Below are positions 20,098-30,722 of a stretch of DNA of 64,000 nt, one piece after another. This DNA comes from Pseudomonas sp. ML2-2023-3 (GTDB lineage: Bacteria; Pseudomonadota; Gammaproteobacteria; Pseudomonadales; Pseudomonadaceae). A model generated the notes under the pieces. It was given only the letters and a program-made list of their open reading frames with translations, searched no databases and was not told the origin of the DNA. Position 1 is the first letter of the stretch. Each line of letters starts with the position of its first letter. The DNA is taken from NCBI RefSeq assembly GCF_037055275.1, contig NZ_CP146343.1, positions 382,001 to 446,000 on the forward strand. The letters run 5' to 3'. The position numbers and the translations under genes are program-made.

Positions 20098-21108
20098 TTA
20101 GGCTTTGTGGTAATCGGTAATGCGCGCCACTTCTTCTTTCGAACCCAGGTACACCGCTACACGCTGGTGCAGGCCTTCAGGCTGGATATCGAGGATGCGC
20201 TGATGGCCGTCAGTGGACGCACCGCCAGCCTGTTCAACCAGGAACGACATCGGATTGGCTTCGTACATCAAGCGCAGCTTGCCCGGCTTGGACGGCTCAC
20301 GGCTGTCGCGCGGGTACATGAACAGGCCACCGCGGGTCAGGATACGGTGTACGTCGGCAACCATCGCGGCCACCCAACGCATGTTGAAGTTCTTGTTCAA
20401 CGGACCTTCTTCACCCGCCAGCAACTCGTCTACATAGCGTTGGACCGGAGCTTCCCAGTGACGCTGGTTGGACATGTTGATGGCAAATTCCTGGGTGGTT
20501 TCAGGAATGGTGATGTCTTCGTGGGTCAGAACGAAGCTGCCCATTTCGCGGTCCAGGGTGAAGCCTTTAACGCCGTCGCCCAGAGTCAATACCAGCATGG
20601 TCTGAGGACCGTAGATGGCATAGCCGGCAGCTACCTGCTGGGTGCCTGGCTGCAGGAAGGCCTTTTCGTTCAACGGCTCATTCTGGGTCAGGTATTCGTT
20701 CGGGCAACGCAGTACCGAGAAGATAGTGCCGACCGGAGCGTTGATATCAATGTTCGACGAACCGTCCAGTGGGTCGAATACCAGCAGGTAGGCGCCTTTC
20801 GGGTACTTGCCCGGGATCTGGTAGGCATTGTCCATTTCTTCGGACGCCATGCCGGCCAGGTGACCGCCCCATTCGTTGGCTTCGAGCAGGATCTCGTTGG
20901 AAATCACGTCGAGTTTCTTCTGCACTTCACCTTGTACGTTTTCGGTGCCCATGCTGCCCAGAACACCACCCAGGGCGCCTTTGGACACGGCGTGGCTGAT
21001 CTCTTTGCAAGCACGCGCCACCACTTCGATGAGGAAACGCAAATCAGCAGGCGTGTTGTTGCTGCGGGTCTGCTCGATCAAATAGCGACTCAGGGTAACG
21101 CGGGACAT
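20098..21108 (-). CDS. fbp: Fructose-1,6-bisphosphatase, class 1
   Basis: 336 aa. It removes the 1-phosphate of fructose-1,6-bisphosphate, the committed gluconeogenic step. Metal-binding motif [11 protein letters not shown] (~113-123), the [14 protein letters not shown] region and the C-terminal [19 protein letters not shown] substrate site are visible. It is monocistronic between two repeat elements. With pckA and gpmI it forms the gluconeogenic content of the window. Confidence 0.97.
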   Translation of the reverse strand: MSRVTLSRYLIEQTRSNNTPADLRFLIEVVARACKEISHAVSKGALGGVLGSMGTENVQGEVQKKLDVISNEILLEANEWGGHLAGMASEEMDNAYQIPGKYPKGAYLLVFDPLDGSSNIDINAPVGTIFSVLRCPNEYLTQNEPLNEKAFLQPGTQQVAAGYAIYGPQTMLVLTLGDGVKGFTLDREMGSFVLTHEDITIPETTQEFAINMSNQRHWEAPVQRYVDELLAGEEGPLNKNFNMRWVAAMVADVHRILTRGGLFMYPRDSREPSKPGKLRLMYEANPMSFLVEQAGGASTDGHQRILDIQPEGLHQRVAVYLGSKEEVARITDYHKA

Positions 21109-21240
21109 GTAAGGCTCCGAACAATGGGGAGGGGGCGAAAAACCCGCGCAGTTTAGCGCGTGTTGCCGTGCAAATCTTCTAATCAGACTCAGAACCGACA
21201 GAGCGGGTTCTGCTGAACCCTTAAATCACCTGCAAAAAAC

Positions 21241-21336
21241 CCTGTGATCGCTGCCGCAGGCTGCGAAGGGTTGCAGAGCAACCCGTGCTCTCAAGGGCTA
21301 AATGCCCCCTTCGCAGCCTGCGGCAGCGACTACAGG
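21241..21336. repeat. Long inverted repeat, family B
   Basis: Left arm CCTGTGATCGCTGCCGCAGG and right arm CCTGCGGCAGCGACTACAGG, about 96 bp, with almost perfect arms of nearly 30 bp. It sits 5 bp from the glgP stop codon and may act as its terminator. Confidence 0.9.
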
Positions 21337-21340
21337 TGCG

Positions 21341-23788
21341 TTACAGCGCTTTCCAGATGTCGGTGGCGTACTCACGAATGGTGCGGTCCGATGAGAACCA
21401 GCCCATGCGCGCCGTGTTCAGCACCGCCTTGCGCCACCACTCGTCCTTGTCCTGCCACAGGTGTTCCACACGCATCTGCGCATCCCAATAAGCATCGAAA
21501 TCCGCACACACCAGAAACCGGTCGTACTCAATAAGTGAGTCCACCAGCCCGGTGTAGCGCGCCGGGTCATCGTGTGAAAACACCCCGCCGCGAATCGCCT
21601 GCAGCACATCATTGAGCCGATGGGATGCGGCCACATCCGGCGCCGCGTGGAACTCGCCATTGTGTTTGCGCGCTTCAACCTGCTGCGAACTGAGCCCGAA
21701 GATAAACATGTTGTCCGCCCCGACCCGCTCGCACATCTCCACGTTGGCCCCATCCATCGTGCCGATGGTCAGTGCGCCGTTAAGGCCGAATTTCATGTTG
21801 CTGGTGCCCGATGCTTCGTAGCCTGCAGTGGATATCTGCTCGGACAGATCCGCCGCCGGAATGATGCTTTCGGCCAGGCTGACGTTGTAGTTGGGGATAA
21901 ACACCACCTTGAGCAAACCACGCACGGTGGGGTCATTGTTGACGGTGCGGGCGATGTCGTTGGCCAGTTTGATGATGAGTTTGGCCTGTTCATAACTGGC
22001 CGCCGACTTGCCGGCAAAAATCTTCACCCGTGGCACCCAATGATTACCCGGCTCGGCACGAATGGCCTGGTACAGCGCCACGGTGTGCATCAGGTTGAGC
22101 AGCTGACGCTTGTACTCGTGAATCCGTTTGACCTGCACATCGAACATCGCTTCAGGGTTGACCACGATACCCAAACGCTCATAAATCAGCGCCGCCAGGG
22201 TGCATTTGCTTTGCAGGCGCTGTTCGGCGAAACGTTTGCGAAAATCGGCACGCTCGGCAAAAGGCTCCAGCTTGATCAGCTTGTACTCGGTTTCATCAAG
22301 GACATCGGGCCCCAGTGCATCCACCAGCATCGAGGTCAACGGTGGGTTGGCCTGAAACAGCCAGCGGCGAAAGGTGACACCGTTGGTTTTGTTGTTGATC
22401 CGATCAGGGTAGAGCTTGTGCAGTTCGGCAAACACGGTGCTGCGCATCAACTGCGTGTGCAGCCCGGATACCCCGTTCACGCTGTGGGAACCCAGGAAGG
22501 CCAGATTGCCCATGCGCACTCGCCGCCCGTGGTCCTCTTCAATCAGCGAAACCGCACGCAGCACGTCAAAGTCGTGAATACCCTTGGCCCGCAACGCATC
22601 GATATGGTGCGCGTTGATCAGATAAATAATCTGCATATGGCGCGGCAACAGGCGCTCCATCAAGCCAACGGGCCAGGTTTCGAGCGCCTCCGGAAGCAGC
22701 GTGTGGTTGGTGTATGACAAGGTATCGACCGTGACCTGCCACGCCGCGTGCCACTCGATGCCGTGTTCATCGACCAGAATGCGCATCAACTCGGCAACGG
22801 CAATCGAGGGATGGGTGTCATTGAGCTGGATCGAGACATGCTCGGCCAGGTTCAACAGCGTGTCATGCACATGCAGATGACGACGCAGCAGGTCCTGCAG
22901 CGAGGCCGATACAAAGAAGAACTCCTGGCGCAGGCGCAGCTCTTGCCCCGCTTCGTTGCTGTCAGCCGGGTACAGCACGCGAGAGATGCTTTCAGCCCGC
23001 ACCACTTCGGCCACGGCGCCCAAATGGTCGCCCGCGTTGAACCGGCCCAGGTTCAAATCGTGCAGCGCCCTCGCCCGCCACAGCCGCAAGGTGTTGACAC
23101 TGGCCCCGCGCCAGCCCACTACGGGGGTGTCATACGCAATAGCTCGTACGGTCTCGCCCGGCCACCAGATCTGGCGTAGCTGGCCCTGCTCATCCTGTTT
23201 GGTCTCGACCGAACCGCCAAAGCCGACCGAGTACAACACCTCGGCACGCTCGAACTCCCAGGGGTTGCCAAAGTCCAGCCAGTTCTCGGTCTGCTCCTGT
23301 TGCCAGCCGTCGACAATGCTCTGGCGAAACAGACCGTGCTCGTAGCGGATGCCGTAGCCGTGAGCCGCAATGCCCAGGGTCGACATGCTTTCCATAAAGC
23401 AGGCGGCCAACCGGCCCAGACCGCCGTTGCCCAGCGCCGCATCCGGCTCCAGCAGGCGGATACGCTCCAGGTCGACCCCAAGCTCGGTCAGTGCTTCGCG
23501 GGCCACCTCCAGCAACCCCAGATTGCTCAGGCTGTCATACAGCAAGCGGCCGATCAGAAATTCCAGCGACAGGTAGTACACCCGTTTCTGGTCCTTGCGA
23601 TAAATCTGGCGCGTGTGGTCCATCCAGTGCTCGACCATATGGTCGCGGGCGGCCAGAGCAATAGCTTCAAACCAGTCATGGTCAAACGCGTGTTCCGGGT
23701 CCTTACCCACCGCGTAAGTCAGTTTGGCTACTACAGCGGCACGGAAAGCCGCCACCTGTGCGTCACGAACAAGCGGTTCCTGGGACAT
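21341..23788 (-). CDS. glgP: Glycogen/starch/alpha-glucan phosphorylase
   Basis: 815 aa, the usual size. It cleaves alpha-1,4-glucan with phosphate to glucose-1-phosphate. Seen: GNGGLGRLAACFMES (~118-132), the pyridoxal phosphate lysine motif EASGTSNMKFGLNG (~655-668) and GTMDGANVEM. It lies alone, unlike the glg operons of many bacteria, with repeat DNA on its 3' side and a 268-bp AT-rich promoter region before the divergent YkgJ gene. Confidence 0.96.
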   Translation of the reverse strand: MSQEPLVRDAQVAAFRAAVVAKLTYAVGKDPEHAFDHDWFEAIALAARDHMVEHWMDHTRQIYRKDQKRVYYLSLEFLIGRLLYDSLSNLGLLEVAREALTELGVDLERIRLLEPDAALGNGGLGRLAACFMESMSTLGIAAHGYGIRYEHGLFRQSIVDGWQQEQTENWLDFGNPWEFERAEVLYSVGFGGSVETKQDEQGQLRQIWWPGETVRAIAYDTPVVGWRGASVNTLRLWRARALHDLNLGRFNAGDHLGAVAEVVRAESISRVLYPADSNEAGQELRLRQEFFFVSASLQDLLRRHLHVHDTLLNLAEHVSIQLNDTHPSIAVAELMRILVDEHGIEWHAAWQVTVDTLSYTNHTLLPEALETWPVGLMERLLPRHMQIIYLINAHHIDALRAKGIHDFDVLRAVSLIEEDHGRRVRMGNLAFLGSHSVNGVSGLHTQLMRSTVFAELHKLYPDRINNKTNGVTFRRWLFQANPPLTSMLVDALGPDVLDETEYKLIKLEPFAERADFRKRFAEQRLQSKCTLAALIYERLGIVVNPEAMFDVQVKRIHEYKRQLLNLMHTVALYQAIRAEPGNHWVPRVKIFAGKSAASYEQAKLIIKLANDIARTVNNDPTVRGLLKVVFIPNYNVSLAESIIPAADLSEQISTAGYEASGTSNMKFGLNGALTIGTMDGANVEMCERVGADNMFIFGLSSQQVEARKHNGEFHAAPDVAASHRLNDVLQAIRGGVFSHDDPARYTGLVDSLIEYDRFLVCADFDAYWDAQMRVEHLWQDKDEWWRKAVLNTARMGWFSSDRTIREYATDIWKAL

Positions 23789-24056
23789 CGATACAACCTC
23801 AATCGAGATGGGCGATTTGAAGAACGAATGGTGTCAGCCTAGACGCTTGGACAGAAACAAAGTGACTTGGTTAAAGATTTTTTTGGGTGATTGTTTAAAT
23901 AAAACTGACGACATGTGCGATGCCCCAAAACGAGGCAAATACGCCGTTGAATGCTTTAAAACATGGCCCTGATCGAAAAACCGGCAAATGGTTGTTCACA
24001 CATTCATCAACACCGGTATGATCGCGCGCCCTGATGCACGCTGGAATACAAGCCTG

Positions 24057-24491
24057 ATGAAGTCCAACCTGATCGCCGCCGCGGAAATCGACCGTCTCGA
24101 TACCTGGGCCAAATACTCCGCGCCCATGTGCGGCTCCTGCATTTCCAGCTGCTGCACGTTGCCGGTCGAGGTCAAGATCAAAGACCTGATCCGCATCGGC
24201 ATCGTCGATGAATTCGAGATGGGCGACCCACCGAAGAACATCGCCAAGCGCCTGCAAAAAGAAGGGATCGTGGAGCGCTTCAACCAGAAGTCCGGGATTT
24301 TCACGTTGCAGCGCATGAGCAACAACGACTGCCTGTATCTGGATCGCAAGTCACGGATGTGCACCATCTATGAAATCCGCCCGGACACCTGCCGCAACCA
24401 CCCGCGAGTGGGCCCCCGCCCTGGTTATTGCGCCTACGTGCCTAAAGCCGTTGAGCGCAAGAACAGCAGCGAGAAGTTGATGGTTTTCTAA
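24057..24491 (+). CDS. YkgJ-family cysteine cluster protein
   Basis: 144 aa from ATG 24057 (MKSNLIAAAEIDRL). Cysteines occur in the family spacing: CGSCISSCC (~23-31), then CLYLDRKSRMCTIYEIRPDTC (positions ~90-112) and a last Cys near residue 126. The family probably binds zinc or an iron-sulfur cluster (inference from the ligand pattern). No pathway is assigned. A small family-B hairpin follows. Confidence 0.85.
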   Translation: MKSNLIAAAEIDRLDTWAKYSAPMCGSCISSCCTLPVEVKIKDLIRIGIVDEFEMGDPPKNIAKRLQKEGIVERFNQKSGIFTLQRMSNNDCLYLDRKSRMCTIYEIRPDTCRNHPRVGPRPGYCAYVPKAVERKNSSEKLMVF

Positions 24492-24497
24492 GGCATC

Positions 24498-24532
24498 ACC
24501 TGTAGCCACTGCCGCCGGCTGCGGCTACAGGT
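24498..24532. repeat. Single family-B-like palindrome
   Basis: ACCTGTAGCC... pairs with ...GGCTACAGGT around a GC-rich loop (ACTGCCGCCGGCTGC). It resembles half of the longer family-B inverted repeats. Confidence 0.65.
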
Positions 24533-24553
24533 AAACGTCTAAAACCCGGACAT

Positions 24554-24594
24554 AAAAAAACGCCCCCGACCGCAAGGTCGGGGGCGTTTTTTTA
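24554..24594. terminator. Bidirectional terminator between ykgJ-like gene and typA
   Basis: An 11-bp perfect stem CGCCCCCGACC / GGTCGGGGGCG with loop GCAA, flanked by seven A on the left and seven T on the right. It serves both convergent genes. Confidence 0.95.
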
Positions 24595-24610
24595 CGGCTA
24601 ACTAAATAAC

Positions 24611-26434
24611 TTAGTTGTTACCGGATTTCTTCGCAGCGCGGGTACGCTCGCTTTCGCCCAGGATCTTCTTACGAAGACGGATGGACTTAGGCGTTACTTC
24701 GCACAGTTCATCTTCCTGTACGAATTCCAGAGCTTGCTCCAGAGTGAAGCGGATAGGCGGAACCAAAGCGATGGTTTCGTCTTTACCCGAAGCACGCATG
24801 TTGTCGAGCTTCTTGCCTTTGGTTGGGTTAACGCCCAGGTCGTTGTCGCGGCTGTTGATGCCGACGATTTGACCTTCGTACACGTCTTCACCGTGACCCA
24901 GGAACAGTTTGCCGCGAGCTTGCAGGGTTTCCAGCGAGTAAGTCAGAGCCTTACCGGTAGCAACCGAAACCAGAACGCCGTTCTGACGGCCGGACATGTC
25001 GCCCGACTTCATCACGTCGTAACGGTCGAAGATCGAGGTCAGGATGCCAGCGCCCGAAGTCAGAGTCAGGAACTCGTTACGGAAACCGATCAGGCCACGT
25101 GCAGGGATGTTGTATTCAAGACGAACACGACCCTTGCCATCCGGAACCATGTTGGTCAGATCGCCTTTACGGATACCGATCTGTTCCATGATTGAACCCT
25201 GGGATTCTTCTGGCAGGTCGATGGTTACGTTTTCGTACGGTTCGTGCTTAACGCCGTCAACCATGCGGATGATCACTTCCGGACGACCAACACCCATTTC
25301 GAAGCCTTCGCGACGCATGGTTTCGATCAGTACGGACAAGTGCAGCTCACCACGGCCAGACACTTTGAACTTGTCAGCGGTGTCGCCTTCTTCAACGCGC
25401 AGAGCAACGTTGTACAGCAGTTCTTTGTCCAGACGCTCTTTGATGTTACGGCTGGTTACGAACTTGCCTTCACGGCCGCAGAACGGCGAGTCGTTAACCT
25501 GGAAGGTCATCGAAACGGTAGGTTCGTCAACGGTCAGCGGCTTCATCGCTTCAACATTCAGTGGGTCGCACAGAGTGTCGGAGATGAACAGCTGGTCGAA
25601 GCCGCTGATGCAGACGATGTCGCCGGCAGCTGCTTCGTCAACGTCGATACGGTGCAGACCGTGGTGACCCATCAGCTTCAGGATACGACCGTTACGGCGC
25701 TTGCCGTCGGCATCGATAGCCACAACCTGGGTGTTTGGCTTGACGCGACCACGAGCGATACGGCCAACGCCGATAATGCCCAGGAAGCTGTTGTAGTCCA
25801 GTGCCGAGATTTGCATCTGGAATGGACCGTCACGGTCAACTTTTGGAGCCGGTACGTTGTCGACGATCGACTGGTACAGCGGGGTCATGTCTTCAGCCAT
25901 GTCGGTGTGGTCAAGACCAGCAATACCGTTCAGGGCCGAGGCGTAAACTACTTTGAAGTCCAGCTGTTCTTCGGTAGCACCCAGGTTGTCGAACAGGTCG
26001 AAGATCTGATCCAGAACCCAGTCCGGACGCGCGCCTGGACGGTCAACCTTGTTGATCACCACGATTGGACGCAGGCCGGCTTCGAAAGCCTTCTTGGTCA
26101 CGAAACGGGTTTGCGGCATAGGGCCGTCTTGAGCGTCAACCAGCAGCAGAACGGAGTCAACCATCGACATTACGCGTTCAACTTCGCCGCCGAAGTCGGC
26201 GTGGCCCGGGGTGTCCACGATGTTGATGTGGTAGCCGTTCCAGTTAATAGCGGTGTTCTTGGCAAGAATGGTAATGCCGCGCTCTTTTTCCTGGTCGTTG
26301 GAGTCCATCACGCGCTCGTCGTTGAGCTCGTTGCGCTCCAGAGTGCCGGATTGACGCAAGAGTTTGTCTACCAGGGTAGTTTTACCGTGGTCAACGTGAG
26401 CAATGATGGCGATGTTACGTAGATTTTCGATCAC
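24611..26434 (-). CDS. typA: Ribosome-associated GTPase TypA/BipA
   Basis: 607 aa. The GTPase motifs are intact: G1 [10 protein letters not shown] (~11-20), G3 DTPGHADF and G4 NKVD. EF-G-like domains II, III and V follow ([16 protein letters not shown] near the C-terminal domain). TypA binds the ribosome under stress and at low temperature and helps 50S assembly. It lies 140 bp after thiI on the same strand and ends at the strong terminator at 24554-24594. Confidence 0.97.
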   Translation of the reverse strand: MIENLRNIAIIAHVDHGKTTLVDKLLRQSGTLERNELNDERVMDSNDQEKERGITILAKNTAINWNGYHINIVDTPGHADFGGEVERVMSMVDSVLLLVDAQDGPMPQTRFVTKKAFEAGLRPIVVINKVDRPGARPDWVLDQIFDLFDNLGATEEQLDFKVVYASALNGIAGLDHTDMAEDMTPLYQSIVDNVPAPKVDRDGPFQMQISALDYNSFLGIIGVGRIARGRVKPNTQVVAIDADGKRRNGRILKLMGHHGLHRIDVDEAAAGDIVCISGFDQLFISDTLCDPLNVEAMKPLTVDEPTVSMTFQVNDSPFCGREGKFVTSRNIKERLDKELLYNVALRVEEGDTADKFKVSGRGELHLSVLIETMRREGFEMGVGRPEVIIRMVDGVKHEPYENVTIDLPEESQGSIMEQIGIRKGDLTNMVPDGKGRVRLEYNIPARGLIGFRNEFLTLTSGAGILTSIFDRYDVMKSGDMSGRQNGVLVSVATGKALTYSLETLQARGKLFLGHGEDVYEGQIVGINSRDNDLGVNPTKGKKLDNMRASGKDETIALVPPIRFTLEQALEFVQEDELCEVTPKSIRLRKKILGESERTRAAKKSGNN

Positions 26435-26574
26435 TTGTGTATCTCGATCAGAGGATTCGGTGTGCTGACTGAGTCCAGGCAGCGATTAACAGTAGAGTCC
26501 GTGCAAGCCGTTACAGCTTGACGGTGGCGTCGGGGGGCCGGTGACGCAGGCCACAGGCATACAGCCCCGGGCTC

Positions 26575-28029
26575 TTAGCTCGGTCGATAAACGCGCACAT
26601 TGGCATGTCCCTCACTGAGCAAATGGTGAGCATGCAGGCGACTCATCACGCCTTTGTCGCAATACAACAGGTACTGACGAGTGTCATCCAGTTCCTTGAA
26701 GCGGCTGTTCAGTGCATAGAACGGCAACGCTTGTACTTCGATGCCAGCCAGTTCCAGCGGTTGATCTTCCTGAGCATCCGGGTGACGGATGTCGATCACG
26801 ATCTGGCCCGCCAGCACTTCGCTGACTTCTTCGACTTGCAAGTCCTGGCCCAATTCCTCGATCACTCGATCAATCGGCACCATTTTGGCCCGCTCAAGCG
26901 CTCGCTCGAGCACGGCCATATCGAACTGTTGTTCTTCGTACTCCACGCGGTTGCGTTTGGCGTGGGTCTTGGGGTTGACCGAAATCACCCCGCAATATTC
27001 AGGCATGTGCTTGGCAAAATCGGCCGTACCGATTTCAACCGCCTGATCAATGATGTCCTGCTTGTGGCTCGCAATCAGCGGACGCAACACCAGTTTGTCG
27101 GTAGCCGAGTCAATCAGCGACAAGTTGGGCAGCGTCTGGCTCGACACCTGGGAAATCGCTTCACCCGTCACCAGCACTTCAATTTCGAGACGTTCGGCAA
27201 TACGGGTCGCAGCGCGCAACATCATACGCTTCAAAATGACGCCCATATGACTGTTATCGACTTTGCCGAGAATTTCGCCCAAAACTTCTTCGAACGGAAC
27301 GCTGACAAACAGCACACGCTGGGAGCTGCCGTACTTCTTCCATATAAAGTGCGCGACTTCCATCACGCCCAGTTCATGGGCACGTCCGCCCAGATTGAAG
27401 AAGCAGAAGTGGCTCATCAGGCCGCGACGCATGATCTGGTAGGCCGCGACGGTGGAATCGAAACCGCCGGACATCAACACCAGGGTCTGTTCCAGAGAGC
27501 CCAGCGGGAAGCCGCCTATGCTGTCGTGCTGACTGTGAATCACAAACAACCGTTGGTCGCGAATTTCGAAGCGCACTTCAATTTCCGGCTTTTTCAGATC
27601 AATTCCGGCGGCACCGCACTCACGACGCAGCTTGCTGCCGACGTATTTCTCGATTTCCATCGAGGTAAATGGGTGCTTGCCACCGCGCTTGCAACGCACG
27701 GAAAAGATCTTGCCGGCCAGAGCATCGCCAAAGTGCAATTTGCACTTCTCAACGACGTCGTCGAAGTCGCCCAGCGGGTACTCGTCAACTTGCAGGAAAT
27801 GCGCGATGCCCGGCATGCAGCTCAGGCGTTCGGTCATTTCTTTCAAGGCTTTAGGATCACTGACGCGCGTTTGCAGTTCGATGTTGTCCCACACGCCCGT
27901 CACCACCACAGCCGGGTCCAGATCGCGGAGCACAGCACGGATGTTTTTAGCCAATTGACGGACGAAACGCATCCGAACCGGACGGCTCTTGATAGTGATT
28001 TCGGGGAAGACTTTAACGATTAGTTTCAT
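26575..28029 (-). CDS. thiI: tRNA 4-thiouridine sulfurtransferase ThiI
   Basis: 484 aa from ATG 28029 ([15 protein letters not shown]). Domain order: N-terminal ferredoxin-like and THUMP domains (~1-165), PP-loop ATP pyrophosphatase [14 protein letters not shown] (~180-193) and a C-terminal rhodanese domain with catalytic Cys in [12 protein letters not shown] (~455). It makes s4U8 in tRNA and supplies sulfur to thiazole synthesis. An upstream in-frame extension to 28092 is rejected as lacking conservation. Confidence 0.96.
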   Translation of the reverse strand: MKLIVKVFPEITIKSRPVRMRFVRQLAKNIRAVLRDLDPAVVVTGVWDNIELQTRVSDPKALKEMTERLSCMPGIAHFLQVDEYPLGDFDDVVEKCKLHFGDALAGKIFSVRCKRGGKHPFTSMEIEKYVGSKLRRECGAAGIDLKKPEIEVRFEIRDQRLFVIHSQHDSIGGFPLGSLEQTLVLMSGGFDSTVAAYQIMRRGLMSHFCFFNLGGRAHELGVMEVAHFIWKKYGSSQRVLFVSVPFEEVLGEILGKVDNSHMGVILKRMMLRAATRIAERLEIEVLVTGEAISQVSSQTLPNLSLIDSATDKLVLRPLIASHKQDIIDQAVEIGTADFAKHMPEYCGVISVNPKTHAKRNRVEYEEQQFDMAVLERALERAKMVPIDRVIEELGQDLQVEEVSEVLAGQIVIDIRHPDAQEDQPLELAGIEVQALPFYALNSRFKELDDTRQYLLYCDKGVMSRLHAHHLLSEGHANVRVYRPS

Positions 28030-28125
28030 GAAAACAGCGCGCGAGCAGCCTGCCAAAAAAGGGGGGCGCGGATTATAGCGGAAATTGTTCAAGGTTTAAC
28101 CAGTTATCGTACAAACGGTTTTCGA

Positions 28126-28142
28126 CGCACCAAAATGGGACG
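28126..28142 (+). promoter_or_regulatory. NtrC-like binding site upstream of glnA
   Basis: CGCACCAAAATGGGACG matches the enteric NtrC consensus TGCACCANNNTGGTGCA at most conserved positions. It is centred about 126 bp upstream of the -12 element of the glnA sigma-54 promoter, a normal enhancer distance. It lies in the 332-bp thiI-glnA gap. Confidence 0.65.
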
Positions 28143-28246
28143 TAAATGCCTTTAATCGCTTCATTTGAGTGCGATAAGTGCGCCTAATCGGTAGTCTTCG
28201 TCTCTAACCTGCTTGAGATTGGGGCATTAAACCCAAGTCGGGGCAC

Positions 28247-28261
28247 TGGCATGCAATTTGC
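28247..28261 (+). promoter_or_regulatory. Sigma-54 promoter of glnA
   Basis: TGGCATGCAATTTGC has the exact GG-N10-GC spacing and the TGGCA / TTGC boxes of RpoN promoters. Transcription should start near 28273, giving a leader of about 90 nt before the ATG at 28362. Confidence 0.85.
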
Positions 28262-28361
28262 TCCCTTGTGAGGCAGGTTGCCTTGGCAGAGTATTCGCGC
28301 CGGCATCAACCACTTATTAAGGGCATTCCACTACCCGCCCTAAGCCACCCCGGAGGACACT

Positions 28362-29768
28362 ATGTCGAAGTCGGTTCAACTCATCAAAGATCATGACGTC
28401 AAGTGGATTGATCTGCGCTTCACTGATACCAAAGGCACTCAGCACCACGTGACCATGCCGGCCCGTGATGCGCTGGATGAAAACTTCTTCACCGACGGCA
28501 AAATGTTCGACGGCTCCTCCATTGCTGGCTGGAAAGGCATCGAAGCGTCCGACATGATCCTGCTGCCAGACGACAGCACTGCCGTTCTGGACCCGTTCAC
28601 CGAACAGCCTACGCTGATCCTGGTGTGCGACATCATCGAACCTTCGACCATGCAAGGCTATGACCGCGACCCACGCGCCATCGCTACTCGTGCCGAGGAA
28701 TACCTGAAGTCCACCGGTATCGGCGACACCGTTTTCGTCGGCCCGGAGCCAGAGTTCTTCATTTTCGACCAAGTGAAGTTCAAGTCCGATATCTCCGGTT
28801 CCATGTTCAAGATCTACTCCGAACAAGGTTCGTGGATGTCCGACCAGGACGTGGAAGGCGGCAACAAAGGCCACCGTCCAGGCGTCAAAGGTGGCTACTT
28901 CCCAGTTCCGCCGTTCGACCATGACCACGAAATCCGTACCTCCATGTGCAACGCCATGGAAGAAATGGGCCTGGTTATCGAAGTACACCACCACGAAGTG
29001 GCAACTGCCGGCCAGAACGAAATCGGCGTGCAGTTCAACACTCTGGTGAAAAAGGCTGACGAAGTTCAGACCCTGAAATACTGCGTACACAACGTGGCAG
29101 ACGCCTACGGCCGTACCGCTACTTTCATGCCTAAGCCTCTGTACGGCGACAACGGCTCGGGTATGCACGTTCACATGTCCATCTCCAAAGATGGCAAGAA
29201 CACCTTCGCAGGCGAAGGCTATGCCGGCCTGTCCGACACCGCTCTGTACTTCATCGGCGGCATCATCAAGCACGGTAAGGCACTGAACGGCTTCACCAAC
29301 CCGGCTACCAACTCCTACAAGCGTCTGGTACCAGGTTTCGAAGCTCCGGTAATGCTGGCCTACTCGGCTCGCAACCGTTCCGCATCGATCCGTATTCCTT
29401 ACGTGTCCAGCCCTAAAGCTCGCCGTATCGAAGCACGTTTCCCGGATCCAGCGGCCAACCCGTACCTGTGCTTCGCTGCACTGATGATGGCTGGCCTGGA
29501 CGGTATCCAGAACAAGACTCACCCTGGCGACGCAGCTGACAAAAACCTGTATGACCTGCCGCCTGAAGAGGCCAAAGAGATCCCACAAGTTTGCGGCAGC
29601 CTGAAAGAAGCCCTGGAAGAGCTGGACAAAGGTCGTGCGTTCCTGACCAAAGGCGGCGTTTTCAGCGACGACTTCATCGACGCTTACATCGCCCTGAAAA
29701 GCGAAGAAGAAATCCAGGTTCGTACCTTCGTACACCCACTGGAATACGAGCTGTACTACAGCTGCTAA
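28362..29768 (+). CDS. glnA: Glutamine synthetase type I
   Basis: 468 aa. It makes glutamine from glutamate, ammonia and ATP. Seen: [17 protein letters not shown] (~50-66), the catalytic [10 protein letters not shown], the ATP-site [16 protein letters not shown] (~257-272) and the adenylylation loop with the target Tyr in [19 protein letters not shown] (~398). It is therefore predicted to be controlled by GlnE adenylylation. Transcription is sigma-54/NtrC dependent by the sites upstream. Confidence 0.98.
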   Translation: MSKSVQLIKDHDVKWIDLRFTDTKGTQHHVTMPARDALDENFFTDGKMFDGSSIAGWKGIEASDMILLPDDSTAVLDPFTEQPTLILVCDIIEPSTMQGYDRDPRAIATRAEEYLKSTGIGDTVFVGPEPEFFIFDQVKFKSDISGSMFKIYSEQGSWMSDQDVEGGNKGHRPGVKGGYFPVPPFDHDHEIRTSMCNAMEEMGLVIEVHHHEVATAGQNEIGVQFNTLVKKADEVQTLKYCVHNVADAYGRTATFMPKPLYGDNGSGMHVHMSISKDGKNTFAGEGYAGLSDTALYFIGGIIKHGKALNGFTNPATNSYKRLVPGFEAPVMLAYSARNRSASIRIPYVSSPKARRIEARFPDPAANPYLCFAALMMAGLDGIQNKTHPGDAADKNLYDLPPEEAKEIPQVCGSLKEALEELDKGRAFLTKGGVFSDDFIDAYIALKSEEEIQVRTFVHPLEYELYYSC

Positions 29769-29800
29769 TCCCGTGACGCCCGCGCAAGCGGCGTGATTCG

Positions 29801-29828
29801 AAAAAGCCTCCTACGGGAGGCTTTTTTG
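29801..29828 (+). terminator. Terminator of glnA
   Basis: AAAAAGCCTCC-TAC-GGGAGGCTTTTTT: a stem of eight or more pairs with a T-run, 32 nt after the stop codon. Confidence 0.93.
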
Positions 29829-29943
29829 TGGGCGACGTCTTACGCGAGCACAGGATCAGGGCCTCTGGATTCATGCCAGCACCTGACAGCCACCTTGATG
29901 AGTGATCGGTAGCTTTAGGCCACTCAAACCAACGGAGACTGAC

Positions 29944-30360
29944 ATGCACCCTTTCATGGCCCTCAAACCCCTGTTCCTGACTTGCGCCTGCCTGGTACTG
30001 CTGGGTTGTAAAAACACCCCCACAGAGGTCAAGGTCGAGCAGTTGCTCAAGGCTGACAAGTCCTGGGATGGGGCGGCTTATAGCTATCCGGACGCCAAGC
30101 CGGAATTCACCGTGGTCAAGATCACGCTCCCGGCCAACACCACGCTGAAATGGCACAGCCACCCCATGCCTAACCTCGCCTACCTGGTGTCCGGTGAACT
30201 GATGGTCGAAACCGAAGACGGCATCCACAAAACCACGCTCAAGCCTGGCCAGGTTCTGCCCGAGGTGGTCAACACCTCCCATCGAGGTATCAGCGGCAAG
30301 GCCCCCGTTGAACTGATCGTGTTCTATGCCGGTGCGCCTGGCATGGCACTGTCTCACTGA
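29944..30360 (+). CDS. Cupin-domain lipoprotein
   Basis: 138 aa from ATG 29944, with RBS GGAG. The N-terminus has a hydrophobic signal and lipobox (LVLLGC, Cys ~20). The rest is a single cupin barrel: metal-binding motif LKWHSHPMPNLAYLVSGEL (~63-81; both His are present), then the second motif LKPGQVLPEVVNTSH. The ligand and role are unknown. It stands between the glnA terminator and the ntrBC promoter, so it is not part of either unit. Confidence 0.82.
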   Translation: MHPFMALKPLFLTCACLVLLGCKNTPTEVKVEQLLKADKSWDGAAYSYPDAKPEFTVVKITLPANTTLKWHSHPMPNLAYLVSGELMVETEDGIHKTTLKPGQVLPEVVNTSHRGISGKAPVELIVFYAGAPGMALSH

Positions 30361-30370
30361 CAACACCAAA

Positions 30371-30428
30371 CCTGTAGCCGCTGGCCGCAGGACCTTGCGA
30401 CGAACGCAGCCTTCGCCAGCGACGACAC
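30371..30428. repeat. Degenerate family-B inverted repeat
   Basis: CCTGTAGCCGCTGGCCGCAG and an inverted CGCAGCCTTCGCCAGCGACG form a short imperfect pair. It ends about 90 bp before the ntrBC NtrC-like site. Confidence 0.6.
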
Positions 30429-30514
30429 AATGACTGCCACAGACTCACCACCCTCAACGCGCCAATCAAGCATCCCCGGCTCATTTCAGAGCAACTGAAT
30501 CCATTCATCAAAAA

Positions 30515-30531
30515 TGCACTATATTGGTGCG
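30515..30531 (+). promoter_or_regulatory. NtrC-like binding site upstream of ntrBC
   Basis: TGCACTATATTGGTGCG is a near-perfect NtrC dyad (TGCAC-N6-GGTGC core). It lies about 148 bp upstream of the -12 element of the candidate sigma-54 promoter at 30658-30673. Positive autoregulation of ntrBC is inferred. Confidence 0.72.
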
Positions 30532-30657
30532 ACGATAGTTTGATTGTGCATTAGCCAGCCCAATTTGGTTCAAAAACACCTGCGCACCGCCCGGCTGCAT
30601 TGCCTGAACGGGTTTCAGGCGCCTATTTCAGGCGTTTAATGCTTCTTTTCAGAGCCT

Positions 30658-30673
30658 TGGTTTGGTTTTTGCA
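30658..30673 (+). promoter_or_regulatory. Candidate sigma-54 promoter of ntrBC
   Basis: TGGTTTGGTTTTTGCA has GG and GC separated by exactly 10 bp and a TTTGCA -12 box; the -24 box lacks the CA of TGGCA. The predicted start is near 30684, 39 nt before the ntrB ATG. Confidence 0.6.
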
Positions 30674-30722
30674 TTTTCATTGCACCAGCGCCTCACCCGC
30701 GCACGCAATCCGGGATCGGCCC

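Noticed and set aside
28317..29735. 472-codon open frame opposite glnA, and similar long antisense frames opposite thiI (26605-28023), tex (10838-12358) and gpmI (36012-37190)
   Set aside because: They mirror well-known genes codon for codon in GC-rich DNA and contain no family motifs.
30600..30722. 41-codon extension of ntrB
   Set aside because: It covers the candidate sigma-54 promoter; NtrB proteins start at the MTISDALHRLLLDN segment.
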